This document shows positions 10,847-22,822 of a stretch of 64,000 nucleotides of DNA, one piece after another. Position numbers and translations under genes: made by a program. This DNA comes from Galerina marginata (lineage: Eukaryota; Basidiomycota; Agaricomycetes; Agaricales; Galerinaceae), in contig JAECYW010000004.1 in assembly GCA_023014335.1 (NCBI GenBank), positions 1,798,001-1,862,000 of the forward strand, read 5' to 3'. The notes under the pieces are model-generated. The model saw only the letters and a list, made by a program, of their open reading frames with translations. It had not been told where the DNA came from and searched no databases. How positions within the stretch are numbered: position 1 is the first letter of the stretch; each line of letters opens with the position of its first letter.

Positions 10847-12498
10847 TATACTCAATTCATTCCTAGGACTCCAGTGCGGTCTTCAATCAGTCTGTATGTA
10901 TGTAATCACAGATCCCTGTCGAAAAGCGTTAAGCACATTGTCATTGCCCAAACCAAGGCGGCGCATCCCCGGAACCACTGAGCTACGCACCCTTGACTGG
11001 GCCACACACGCGTCCAATGACCGCATCTTCGTGAATGTTGTAGGCCGATCCCGCAGCCTCGGCTTTTGAAGGAGGGCTGAAAGGAGGATAATGACCGCGT
11101 GAACAGTGATAACAGTGTAGATAACTACGGCCACCTACCATTCTTAATACTTCGAACATGGCTCAGCATTGGGGGCTTTTTTGACGAGACAAGTACAACC
11201 CCCATCGGCTTCGTGCACCTGTAGCTCATTCCTTGGTGGGCAACAAAGTTGGCGGCAGGAGTTAAAGCGTACGCTGTGAGTGACGGGGCGAAGCGTGGGG
11301 GAAGCGTACACTGTGAGTGAGGCGGGGGATCACATGAGGACCACAGACCAGTCAGGCTGGACGTCGAGCTGGATTGTCGCTGGTTTTGAGATCTTGAGGC
11401 CGAGGTCTGAAGTGAACACCTGTATACGTGATCAATTGCAGGAGGCGGACGGGTCATTGAGGCTGAAGGCAAGGCTCGGTAGAGGAGGACCAAACCGGTA
11501 GATCACCGACACCTTCTAGACCTGCATTCCCCCTGGACCGGCGACTCGGAGGAGCCATTACGAGCGGCAACTCGATCCACCACTGGCATCTCCGATACGA
11601 AACGTGCCGGAGGGTGGGATGACAATTGGGTTGGCAGGATTATAGGATATGATATCCGTTCATCGTTGAGCGAACGACGACCGAGGTGGCGCGCGCGTTG
11701 ACGTTGATCATCGAGGTTCGGTGAGGGCGGCAGGGAAACAGGGATGGTATGATTCAGCTTCGATCCGAGCTCGGTGACTCTACCATCACGTGATTTTAAA
11801 TGATCCTACGAAAATCTCCTCCAGCCGCTGGGCTGTGTTAGATAGATGGTAGTTACAATGCGATACAAGGCGAGTACTAGTTAATTATTTTCTGTATTCA
11901 CAAAAATTTTATTGTCTTATTGTTTTTCGAGTAATTAAACTGGCATTCGTTCAATCCAACTTTCCTTTTGTCTTTTCTGATCGATGACAAGAATTAACAC
12001 AAAAGAAATCTCCCAAAAGGGTAAAATTAAAACGATTTAATTGCTTTCCTTCCGGCCAAAATACTGAGTGATCGAATATTTTTTTTTACTAGAACAGACC
12101 AAAATCCTAGAAACCTTTTTACTGTCACGAAAAAAGATGTCAATATTCTAAATTTTATATGATATTGTCGGGACCGCGATAAACCTTCCTAAACTTTAAA
12201 TTTATTGGTCCCAAAATGATTGGGTTGCTTATCTGCATAAAACTCTCTCGCCATTTTGTTTTCTTAGTGATACAAAAGTTAAAATCTGCCAAAGCATGTC
12301 TGTGCCACGAGAAAGAATTGCCAAATTTAAGTTTAAATGATGCTTTTCTCTACATTTTTCTCCCGGTCGTCAAAACTATACTTTGGAATGCTTATGGAAG
12401 ACTTTTCCGGCTTCCTGAAAGACATCAGTGCGCCTAGTGTGAGGGTCAACAGGCTGAACACTCGCTGTCGTCCATACCCAAGTAATCAGGGATATACC
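10847..12498. other. Intergenic, no gene supported
   Basis: Contains a short imperfect direct repeat (agcgtac[g/a]ctgtgagtga near 11266 and 11304) and an AT-rich stretch at 11880-12340. Nothing else is supportable. Confidence 0.5.
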
Positions 12499-13774
12499 AT
12501 GACCACGACTGGATCTATTCCCGGCATTCCTCATGAACTCACAGCCGAAATTTTAAATCACTTATGGGACGACGAAAATGCACTCAAAGCTTGCTCCCTC
12601 GCCTGCCGAGCATTCCTTCACACCTCTCAACGACACCTTTTTTCGAAGATCGTCCTTTGGAAAAAGCTACCAGGACATCGCTTTCGAGACCTGCTTCGAT
12701 CCTCTCCGCACCTTTCCCTATATGTTGAATATTTTGAAGTATCTGACCTGCATGGGTCTTGGGTCTGGAACGACAGGACCTCAATCTCGTTCTGCCTTTC
12801 GTGTCTTTCTAACCTCAGGGCACTGGTGTTCCATTACCCTCTAGAGGATCTCGAAGAAACTAGATGGAATAGCGTCATCGAGGGAGGCTTGTTAGATTCC
12901 TTGATCGATACCTTGCACCTACCAAGCCTTACCTATCTAAATCTCTTCTGCTTTCCACCTGCGCTGCTGATCAAGCATGGTCGAAATCTTACGCACCTCG
13001 TAGTCGAGAGCGATTTTACTGAATCCTATACATCGCACAACATTTCTTCGACTTGTTGCACCTCTCAGGAGAAGATCTCGATGGATTTCTTGCAAGTTAA
13101 CATAGTAGACGAAGGGGTGGAACGACCAAGGACACTTCAAGATCTGTACAACACCGTTGATGTGACAACCCTCAAAAGGTTCTCTGGATGTGGTGATGTG
13201 GGCATTAAATGTCATCACGACCTGTGGTTATTCATGAAAGCTTGTGCTGGTACCCTCGAAGAATTGGACTTTGAACCGTGCTCCGACGGTAGGTTGACTC
13301 TACTTGGATATGTAGTACGCGATATCTGACGTCGGTGCAGCTCACATCCCAGAAATTTCGACCATGGATCCTATCGACTGGAGTACCATGACAGCTTTAC
13401 GAGTATTGAGAATTCGATTGGAGGTAACAACGCCGGCCAGGGGACCTATAATAAATCAGTTTCCTTGGTTCATGACGTTGCTCGACAAGCTATCTCCACC
13501 CAATACTCGTCTCGAGGAATTGGTTGTCCACGTTAACTACGCATTCTGCGGGCAAAAAATCGAGGTTCATCATTGGGCGAAATTGTCAGCTCTGCTCCTT
13601 GACCAAAACCGCTTTCCCCGCCTTCAGAAGGTCGAATTTTGGATAGCCGCCTTTGTAGCTGACGACGTTGAAGAAATCATGTTACAGGTAAATAGACAGA
13701 CCATCTTTTTACGGGAATCGTCGAGGCTTCAGGTCACTTTAGTCAATGTCAAACGTCTGTCTTCCAATCACTGA
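12499..13774 (+). CDS. F-box domain protein
   Basis: F-box proteins recruit substrates to SCF ubiquitin ligases through an N-terminal F-box that binds Skp1. Model: join(12499..13288, 13341..13774), 1224 nt, 407 aa. The N terminus starts MTTTGSIPGIPHELTAEILN and continues LWDDENALKACSLACRAFLH, matching the basidiomycete F-box pattern IPxELxxxIxxxLxxDxxxLxxCxLVCRxW. The remainder holds irregular leucine-rich segments (LHLPSLTYLNLFCFP, LRVLRIRLEV, RLEELVVHV) typical of LRR-like substrate-binding regions. Such genes form large fast-evolving families in Agaricomycetes. A GTAAAT donor at 13690 could give an alternative end, but no good downstream exon follows. Confidence 0.85.
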
Positions 13775-14599
13775 CAATATGAGGTTTATACTGACAATAG
13801 TCATATTTCTAGCTTTTGCTCAATTGAGCTTCTTTTTACCCGATCCGACATGGATATCGAGGGACCCGTTGATGGATCTGGACGACAAGTCGTACTAAAG
13901 CAAATTATATAAATAACTGTACGTCAGGTGATTGGAGCTCACTGCTTGGCTCGACATCAAGAAACATATTGACATTGTCGTCGATAACAGGACTAATATT
14001 GCAAGAAGGATGAAAAACAGCGAACACCGCTCACGTGGATGGAGTTCACACAAAGCAGGATACCATTGGAGTGGTTGAATGTAGATGAGTTACGGCGTAT
14101 GCTCATATAAGATCTGGATGTGCAGGAATGTTTGGAGTCGGTTCAGCAGAATCGACCAATCATTCTGAGTACACGTTCTACTGTTTATATATCGCCTTAC
14201 TGCCCACCACAAAGCCCTTGGTGGCTCAGTCGATCATCCAAATTTGTCTGACCCCATGGTAAACTGGGGGCATAATGGGTCCCCTTTTCGCCTTCACCAT
14301 CCAACATTTTCTTATCAACATATTGCTCTACACAACGTCGACAAGTTACACACGCAGCTCTTAAGCTTCTGTGTGTTATATTTAATGTCACCTCGCTGCT
14401 TGGAACCGTTCTATGGAGTAAGGACGCCGGACCACTCGTCGAGAAAAGGACTCTTGCCTCATTGACTATGAGAGTATTGTTTGTGCCCCGCTCCCTTTTT
14501 GCTACAAAGTGCGACACCGCTCACTCTGCATTAATCTCAGATTGTATACAAGTTTTTTTGGGATAATAGAAAAGCTCGCTTCACGCGAGTCTCAATGCC
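13775..14599. other. Intergenic, no gene supported
   Basis: Short unconvincing open frames only. No repeat or RNA gene is seen. Confidence 0.5.
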
Positions 14600-14725
14600 G
14601 ATTTGGGAAATCGAGTTACCAATTTAAGGTATCCGTCGATCGTTGATGTGCCTGCCGATGTCGGTGGCTGACCGTCAAGCTGTTTGCGGCTTGCAGGGAA
14701 ACAAACATGAACAACGGAAGGACGA

Positions 14726-14731
14726 TATAAA
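14726..14731 (+). promoter_or_regulatory. TATA box of copy 1, conserved in copy 2
   Basis: gatataaagaggagag is identical in both copies, and aaatatcccatcg follows about 25 nt later in both, while nearby sequence differs. This is the expected arrangement for a core promoter and start region. Confidence 0.65.
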
Positions 14732-17700
14732 GAGGAGAGTTCGCCCGCCAAAATATCCCATCGCCTCGCACCTTCCTTCCACCATCATCGGTTGGGCTTG
14801 TCCTCCCTAGTCCTCACCATACCACACTCACAGCTCATTATATACCAACCGCATCGTGGTTTGAGTACACTTTACAACACCTGCCACATACCACTCATTG
14901 CTCGCCCACACTTTACTGCGAGCCTTCCAGCTCCCCGCCTAGGATGGAGCTGAGTTCTGCGAGCTATTGCTCAAGTTCGGTGAATTCGTCTGACCGCCTT
15001 GATTACTTTCTTATCGCTGATGAGCTTCATTCTCATCAGTCATGGTCACGCCCAGTGAGAACTTGGATGACATGCTTGGCGGGTTAGTTTCTTGTAGTTT
15101 GCATGAACTTTTCGACCCATATACTTACGCATCTCATCTCCAGCATCGCCTACCAACCCCGCTTGAAGCAATCCCCCACCTGGGAAATTGTCGAGTCAAT
15201 TATCCTCCCAATCGACAGATAAAAGCTCAAGGGCATCGCCTACGCTTCGCTCGTCTTCACAGTAGTGCCAGTGACCACGCAGCACCATTGGACGATCATC
15301 TATACCCGTGGCTGCGGAACGCAATTATTGTTGGCGCCGGGCGATGTTTCGACTGGGCGATTACTCAAGGTGTGTGATTTCTCTTGCTCGTGGTTTCTTT
15401 CTTTGTGCTCATTATATGCTATGACTGGCGTAGATGAGGTCCATTATTCATGCGGCCGGGTTTTCTAGTATGCGAGGAGGATTTGCTGGACGGGTTAGTC
15501 GTCTTGTTGACCTTTTTGATCTATTTGTTGACCTCCATCACGCTCAACTGCTGTCTACCATTAGCCGGCATTACCACTGTCGATCTAGCCGGCCGCAACC
15601 TTTCCCCAGAACGACAGTTTTACTAACATTTTATTATATCGTATGCGAGGCCATATTCGGCGTGAGGTATGTCCTTCCATATTCCGTACTTTTTCTGCGA
15701 GTGTCTGACCATTTCTTTTGTCTTTTGCAATCAAGGAAAAACACCACGAAACGGTAAGCAAGCTCGTCGTCGCAACGGGTACCCCGACAAGGAGGTGTGA
15801 CAGCCTGAGCTTGCAGCCCTGGAAGCTTGCAGTATCTATGGACGGTCTGCTTAGTGCTTGCAAAGGGTGTCACATCGAGTTGTTGGCTAGGAAGGGTGGC
15901 CCGTTCGTGTCATAAACCGAGTTCAGCAAGTGGTGTTTCATGTGTGGTACGTATTGCATTCTGTCTTGAATGTAATTCGTTGATCTAATCGTAACCGTCG
16001 TTGAATTTTCGAAGACAAGACCTCAAACTACCGTGAAATCGGTTTATTTTGCTCACTCAATTTATCCAGGGGTTTTATTATTTTCACCGAGAAGACATTT
16101 TTCAAGGATAGACAACGTTCCCACAAGTTTTGATGTGGTAAAGATCATTCCTTCCTGGCTATGTCAATCTATTATCTGGCTGATCTTAGGCGCTTAATGA
16201 GCGCCAACTTGTCCCGACATTGGGATCAATCACCGGCTTTCCCCGGACGGATCACAAACAGTCCGGAAACGGTCCAACTACAACTCTGCAAGTTCCATGT
16301 TCATGCTACAGGTAAATCGTCTGTTTCAACCCATGTTTCTTATTCCTCGTTTCTCAAGCTTTTGAACAGTCACTTTCATTGCCGCGACACAGGACGATAC
16401 TTCTGTATTGCTCGACAAGTTCGGCGTTCACCCCACCACCGCCTAACGTGGATGTATCAAGCATCTGCCACGGCACCATTTCACACCCTCTACCGATGTG
16501 GGCCTGATTCCAACATTGGTTCTATTCTATCGGAGAAGATCGTCAGCGTCGCATGAACCAGTCAGTAAGTCTGTACCAACTACCTTCGGTTTGTCTGATT
16601 CATCCTTTCGGTCTGTCTCTTGCTTATCGTCTACTTGAACAGGGTGTTTATCAGAGCGGCTATAACGACCACTCTTCCCCGCTTGCCGACCAATTCAGCC
16701 ATCTATCGAGCAATCACTCCCTATTTGTCACCAACCCATCACTAATTTTCTTCTTTCCTCGCCCACTGCTACCTACCAAGTGTCTCCGACTTCAACTCTT
16801 GCACAACCTCCGTTTTTTTGAGCAAGATTACCCACTAGAACTTGCTCGCAACGTTGGAATTATTCTGCGGGGCTATCTTTAATCTTGACTCTCGACTTTT
16901 TCTTCCCTGTTTCCCGTTACTCCCCATTGCATCCCACCCAATGAAACCGCACCGTCAAACTCTCAACAGCGTCCAATTATCTCATTTCTATACATTTCAT
17001 TACTCCCTATTCCTTAACAACGTCCAATCTGCCCCCTTCCTCTTCCGCGCCACAACAACTACCTATACCATCCTCCAAACCAAACAAACCGTCTCCCCTC
17101 CCATCTACGCATCCCGTTACTCCTTATACCACCATCTCTTCCTCCAAACCGATTCTCAACCCTGTACAACGTCCAGTCAAATCTTTTTGTCTCAACCCCC
17201 ACGTCTTCCGTTTACACCCCTCGCTCAAATTCATGGCAAACGTCAAATCGAATCAAATAGTCCTCCAGTCAACACTTCTACACCTAGCAATGGTTAACTC
17301 CTCCTCTGCCCTCACCCCTCCCCAACTTGATACCGCGTCTAACAACAATTGGTTCCCTGTACGCACAATGACGCAACAGCGCGTTTCGATTCCGCTGTCC
17401 TTCGTGTCTCCTCACTGCATATAGGTGGCCACACACAGGATTCCTCCAACTTCATTCGTTTTATCCTTTGCCCGGTCTCTTATTACTTTCGTTTCGTGCA
17501 CCTCAGTCCTTTTCTTCTGGCCCTTCCCCGTTTCGAGTAGTTTACTTTCTTCTTTTTCTCTTTCTATATCTCAGCAAAGCGCGCCATTCACTCCCTCAGT
17601 CTCCGTCGGACATAACTTCGTTCGGTCAGTTTTTTCTTTTTCGCGACGAGAAACTGTGGTACCAATAATCCTATTTGGATGTAGGATTCGACTCAACACC

Positions 17701-17910
17701 AGGCTCATACATGACATAACCAACGTTGGCGAGCCCCTGATTTCGGCAACTATGACGACTTGTTAGGCATTTCTCATCTGGTGGGTGTTCTTTTGACCTT
17801 ACCTGGCAAGATGCTGACGCTGATTGCCTGTAGGCATTGCAAACTTACCACGAACATTCTAATTTCAATGATTCATAACATCGAGCACAAACCATTACTT
17901 GTCAGCAAAA

Positions 17911-18591
17911 CAGAAGGTTCCGAAATTCGAGAGTCCGAACCGCCGCCAATCCGCCTGTCCGCCTAAGCCTGCACGTGGCTGACAAATATTCCAAAAATGG
18001 TATATCGCCTGATCAGCGCGCGTATCCGAGTTGGGACGCGCCTCGCGCCGCCTGCCCGCCTGCCCGTGTCTATTGCTCTGTATTCATCAGTATCTGTTGA
18101 AAAGCATCAATTTGTAGTCACAAACCAGCATGCGCCTACACCGCCCAGATTAGAAGTGGTGAAAATTATATTTTTGAGGTTTAATCACGTCCTCCCCATG
18201 GAATTTCGCCTCCGTCTCCAATCCGTCTTGAAAGCCGAAGGCGGGTCCCGCCTTCGATAAAAATACACGAAAGTTCTGTTACCCTGGTTCAATCCTAGCT
18301 GTGTGCTTCTTGCAACAACAAGCTCATTTACCTGTCAGTGCAAGGCAGGCGGCGGGGTTTGGCGGGGTTTCTACTAGCCAATTAACATTTCATACCCTCA
18401 TAAGAAGGGCGTTAGTGATCTGTCCTATTACACTATAGTATACAGTACACGGCGTGAAACCTTTGGCTAGGCGAGCACCGTAAAGGAGGCTGGAGGTGGG
18501 GGCAACGTGATGGATGGGATAAGTGAGCTGGGCGGACTGGCGGACTGGCGGATCGGCGGCAGTTCGGACTCTCGAAATACGGAACGTCCTC
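17911..18591. mobile_element. Non-autonomous hAT-like element (681 bp) with TIRs and 8-bp target duplication
   Basis: The ends are imperfect inverted repeats of about 45-50 bp. The left end reads gttccgaaattcgagagtcc, and the reverse complement of the right end reads gttccgtatttcgagagtcc, followed in both by gaac[c/t]gccgcc[a/g]atccgcc. The octamer cagcaaaa flanks both sides (17903-17910 and 18592-18599), the duplication length made by hAT transposases. It carries no transposase gene. An internal perfect palindrome lies at 18236-18256 (cgaaggcgggt). Removing the element restores alignment with copy 2 near 28521-28535, confirming insertion. Confidence 0.85.
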
Positions 18592-19190
18592 CAGCAAAAC
18601 GTGTACTTGCACCTCGTATTCCGAGTCGGAGTCTCCCTTCAATCTGCCAGCTCGAGACTTCGTTATGGGAACTAGCATACCGTTCCCCAAAGATGCAGCC
18701 TGTCTGTTCTTCTCGTTTCCACCTCGGCCCCCGCCATCCTTCCTGCTCAACATCGAGCCCAAACCTCGTCCTTCGTCACCGCCAACAAGGTATATGCCAC
18801 ACCTCGCAATCAATCTAGTTTCCTCTATCAGCGACAACGCGCCACACTGAGGTCTCTTTGCTCCTGGGACCACTATGCCAGTGCTGCGATTCGTTCATTT
18901 CTCCGTTCAGCGTGCTTGCACTGTGTCTGTAAGTAACCAATATCCGTCTTCCAACGTTTCATTTACTAATTATCTAATTTCCTCACCTTCCAGCATCAGT
19001 GCAGCCCCTAGGCCCGAAAACTGCCCTATCTCAAAGATTTTTTGGCGTTTGCCAATCGTCAGACACCTTTATCCGGAGTGGAACAACCTGACCAGCAAAT
19101 ATTGTCGATGCTCAAATCCACGAAGCGGACGACACCATTCCTGCTACGTACCCCTCCGAAAGTCCTTTCCTTTCTTGTTTGTTTTTCTTT

Positions 19191-19546
19191 GAGCGAATTT
19201 GTACCATTGTCTGTTTTTAATAGAAGTATGATAGTATATCCAATACACTAAGCGCATACCTACCCTAGGCTAAAATACACATTTCAAAACCTGTCTTTGA
19301 ATGGCTGACAATGGATCATAATCCAGAATGAGGAGTAATTACTGTGCTTTGCAAATCAACGTCATTGCAGGTATTCTTGATGAAAGTGGGTAAGTCGGGG
19401 TTATCATTAAGCTTATGCGTAAGACGATTCACATACACAAGTCTATTATACGATAATAAAAGTTGCATGTGGGTAGTCGGGTCGGGACAGAGCGGATCTG
19501 TTCAATGTCGGGAGAGTTCTTTACACATGACATGTATAAAGGAATT
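19191..19546. other. Spacer downstream of the exoribonuclease gene
   Basis: Probably contains the 3' UTR of the minus-strand gene that ends at 19547. Nothing else is seen. Confidence 0.4.
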
Positions 19547-22511
19547 TCATGGTTCCGAAAAAAGCTTGAGTGTCCTACGAATGGGGGCCACCGTCATCTT
19601 CGCCCTTCTAACACCCAAAGTAATATCTTGGAGTTTAACATCAAGCTTGGTTCCAATGGGAATGTCCTTCCTCTTATTCGAAGGAACGTCGTCCAGGGCT
19701 AAGTGAGCATGAATGCCCAAGTCAGGCAAGCTCAGGACGACCGTCGACTCGTTGGTGAGGATGTTCTTTTTCACTCGCTGCCGTGTCCACCCCCTTATCA
19801 AACTAAGTGGAGACTTGTAATTCCGATTCCGTTCAATACCCCTCTTGGTGGCGTCTGCCCATCGTTTCAAGTACAGAAGGGAGTAGAAGAGCGTATCCTC
19901 CGTGTGCAGCTTGCGTTGTGCTTGATTTAGAGCCTCGAACTCTGCAGCGAGTTTCTCGAGGTCGCCGATGTCGAATGGCGGTTTGGGTGGAGCGTTTTTC
20001 CCAAGAAGTATATGATGGAGTTGCCAATGGGCAACGATATCCTCGAACCTGCGTAATGGAGAAGTTGCACGGGAATATCCTTCACCGTCTGGAATTCCAA
20101 GCCCGTGATGCTGTTTTGGTTCCAGCGAGTATGCTCCGGATGGGTTGAGCTCAATTCGTTGCAAGATCTCCTGGATGGGTACATATCCATGGGGCGACCG
20201 CAGTGCTAGGATTTCTTCTCGCGCCTCAGGAGACATGATTATAGGCTCCAGAGTACGCCGAATCATAGGAACATTATGTTCAAGGGAGAAACGCGACGTG
20301 ACGCGATTCGCGAGCTTCATCATCTCTGAGACGAGAGACCTAGCTCCTATGTCGTTGTCGGCCGTGTCATACACAGCGTAAGTCATGTTTGGGAATCCAT
20401 GGTACACAGAGCCAGACAGGGAAGGGCTGCGAACATCATCAGGGACTTTTGAGTTCCATATGACTTGACTAGCTGGAGCCGAGAAATAAAACAAGCCATC
20501 CTTAAAGCGCTTGGCGACTTGATCGTCAGCCAGTTTCTGTAGGAGTTTGAGATCAGCGATATCCTGCTTGTTAAGAGGAGGTCCTTGAGTAAGCTTCTCC
20601 GAGCCTCCAAAGGGGAAGTGCTTCTTGGGAATTGGGTTGTCAAGCGCCAAATCGACGTCATAATAAGAGGCCCTCCTGACATTACGAATCAAACCCGCCC
20701 GAACTTTGTAATTCAGGATATTGGCTTGCCCATCAACCTTAACGCTGAACGACAGCACGCGAGTGGGCTCGACAGTATTCGTCCCAGACAACGATAACGC
20801 AAAAGTAGGATCGTGAACCAACTCTGCGGGAAAGAGTGGGTACGTCTTCTGCGCCAGATAAAATGAACTAAATCTTCCTCTTGCAAGTCGGGCTAATGCA
20901 TGGTTGGGGTGGAGGACTCTGGCCGGATCTGCGATGTGGACATGTATCCAGTGATTCTGTGGTTCGGTAGGTATACGCTCAACAGAGACGGCATCGTCCA
21001 GTTCCTCGGCCGTCGCATCATCGATAACAAATGCCCTGGCATCCCCAAAATCATGTCGCACAGAATCCAATGGATCCGAAGGTAAGAAATCCATTGGACC
21101 TAGAACGGCGCCTGCCTTGGCCTTGGAGCAGGCCTTTAGGACGGTTTTGGCCACGCTTTCTATGGTTCTCTCAGATCCAAAATCTCCCCAAGGGTTGAGA
21201 GTGGGGGATAGTTCTAGAAGGTCTTGCCAAGGGGCGAGAACGCCCAATTTAATCAGGAGTTCGTGGGCCAGTGAATCGTCGACAATTGTGCTTGGAGGCA
21301 AAATATTTTTGATGATGGTTGTCCGCCCCATCGCGTAAGGGTCAACCTGGTTTGATCGATGTGGCTGCAGCGACCGAAGCAGAAATTGGAGAAAAATTTG
21401 CTCTTCGGCAAGCCAAGGGTCTTTTGCAGGTTGTTGACTTATGTGCCCCTTATTTGGTCTGTTTTTGTTCTGGTCGAATTCTGCGACTACTCGTTTGGCC
21501 TTCTGGATAAATTGTTTGAAGGGTAGATCAGCTTGAGGGTCGTCCCGGTGGTCATAAATATGCTGTTGAACGGCCTGGATCTCGTCAATATCCCTCTTGG
21601 GCCTTACAGCGAACGACTGGTTTTTAAGGTATCCCGGGATCGTCACGTATTCCAGAGGACGGTCCGTGAGGTATCTGTGGGTCATGTAGTAGTCCATGAA
21701 CAGTGGTCGGTCATACAGCAAATGTGTCACTTGGGCTACTGTCGTGGTGGCCCATTTCGTGGCGTCGGTATCCTTGACATGGATGTAAACATCCATTGGT
21801 CTCTGCTGTAGTCCCGAAGCTTGTCTGTCTACCCTGCTAGTTAAACCCCGCAGCCTCTTTAGAGCTTCTACACGGGCAGCGATTTGCTGTGGGGTGGGTT
21901 CGGATTCGAGACCGCATCTTTCGGCGAGGGACGCGGATATGAGGTTTGGAATGGCAAAGTGCACATCTGCTCGATAATGGTGGAGGACTTGGCCCTTTGG
22001 GGTGAGAGACAAAACGATCCATCGTTGATTCTCGATGTGCTCTCCCAGAACGATAGCTTGAACAACAATTTCGTTCCTAAACTCATGTTGACGACTGCAC
22101 ACAAAAGTCAGAACAAAATGACACGCACTTCCTAACTTCTACGAATGTGCCTGGCGTGAATCCTGTCATGGCTCCGTCTTCCTCATCATGTGCAGACGTT
22201 TCTTCAATCAATTCGCTAGATTCGGGATTGGCGACACCGCTAAACCGCGGAGATTCTTCTTTGAGGGCGTTCATGTGTTTCGTCCAGTAAAGCCCTTCCC
22301 CGCTGAATTCACTTGTCGGGTATTTCTTAGCTATGGCCGCGTTTTGTATTTCGGCACTTGTCATGACTTTAGGTGGCATCGATGTTGAAGGTCCAGCAGA
22401 GGAAGACGAAGCAGCCTGAGAAGAGAGAGATTTGACATTTTTAATGGAGGTCCTTCGACTATTCTTGGCGCACTGAGAAAGAGATGAACGAAGGCAATGA
22501 CGGTGCATCAT
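19547..22511 (-). CDS. dss1: Mitochondrial RNB-family 3'-5' exoribonuclease (DSS1/MSU1 type)
   Basis: In yeast, Dss1 with the helicase Suv3 forms the mitochondrial degradosome, which degrades and processes mitochondrial RNA 3' to 5'. Model: complement(join(19547..22094, 22129..22511)), 2931 nt, 976 aa. The first 40 residues are rich in R, S, H and A and almost lack acidic residues (MMHRHCLRSSLSQCAKNSRR), as in a mitochondrial import sequence. The RNB domain occupies roughly the second half: GDARAFVIDDATAEELDDAV carries the metal-binding aspartates, with HIADPARVLHPN, a YSRATSPLRRFEDIVAHWQL block and a C-terminal S1-like region. Length matches the family (yeast 969 aa). The intron of 34 nt (22128-22095, GTGCGT...GTGCAG) is unusually short, but unspliced the frame stops at once, and splicing joins EVRN to RQHEFRNEIV. 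Confidence 0.9.
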
Positions 22512-22822
22512 GAAGCCCTCGGGTTGTGTTCAAATTTTCGTATGGGACGGGAATCACGGGCCGATTCCTTCACAGCCACTGACTCTGCCTCTTATCCCTG
22601 GGCCTCAACTTGTCGTTCACCTTTCTTGGATTGCTTCCAGTACTTAGAACTCGGCGATCTTGTGTACTCTATGCCCCTCAAAAGAGATGCACTTTCATCA
22701 TTTCATGCTTCCGCTCAAATGTCAATTTATCACGGAGGCAATGAGCAAGGCGGTGTCAGGCACGGCGAACTCAACAGTTTCCTTGTAAGTGCCAATGACC
22801 TGAAAATTCAGCTCATTCTGTC

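Larger units (their letters stand above)
14600..19190 (+). pseudogene. Copy 1 of an unknown multi-exon gene, broken by stops and a hAT-like insertion
   Basis: This stretch aligns, in reverse orientation, with 31340-28110. Shared landmarks in order are a common upstream block (gccgatttgggaa), a TATA box, a near-identical core at about 15640-15905 encoding LQPWKLAVSMDGLL then KGCHIELLARKGGPFV and a stop, a long T/C-rich tract (16850-17560), an exon ending SVSVGHNFVR against SGPVGVQFFR in copy 2, NDS*HRAQ against NDLRHRTQ, and a late exon ending RHLYPE against RHLYPG. The in-frame stop in NDS*HRAQ and the 681-bp insertion at 17911 show copy 1 is decayed in its 3' half. I do not recognise the protein. 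No complete reading frame can be assembled. The two parts might be two adjacent genes instead of one. Confidence 0.62.

Noticed and set aside
13690..13815. Extra intron at the end of the F-box gene
   Set aside because: The donor is good, but the downstream exon stops after four codons, so I kept the simpler end.
16842..17297. 151-codon frame in the T/C-rich tract of copy 1
   Set aside because: The copy 2 equivalent is open in unrelated ways; this is probably a pyrimidine-rich intron or UTR, not protein.
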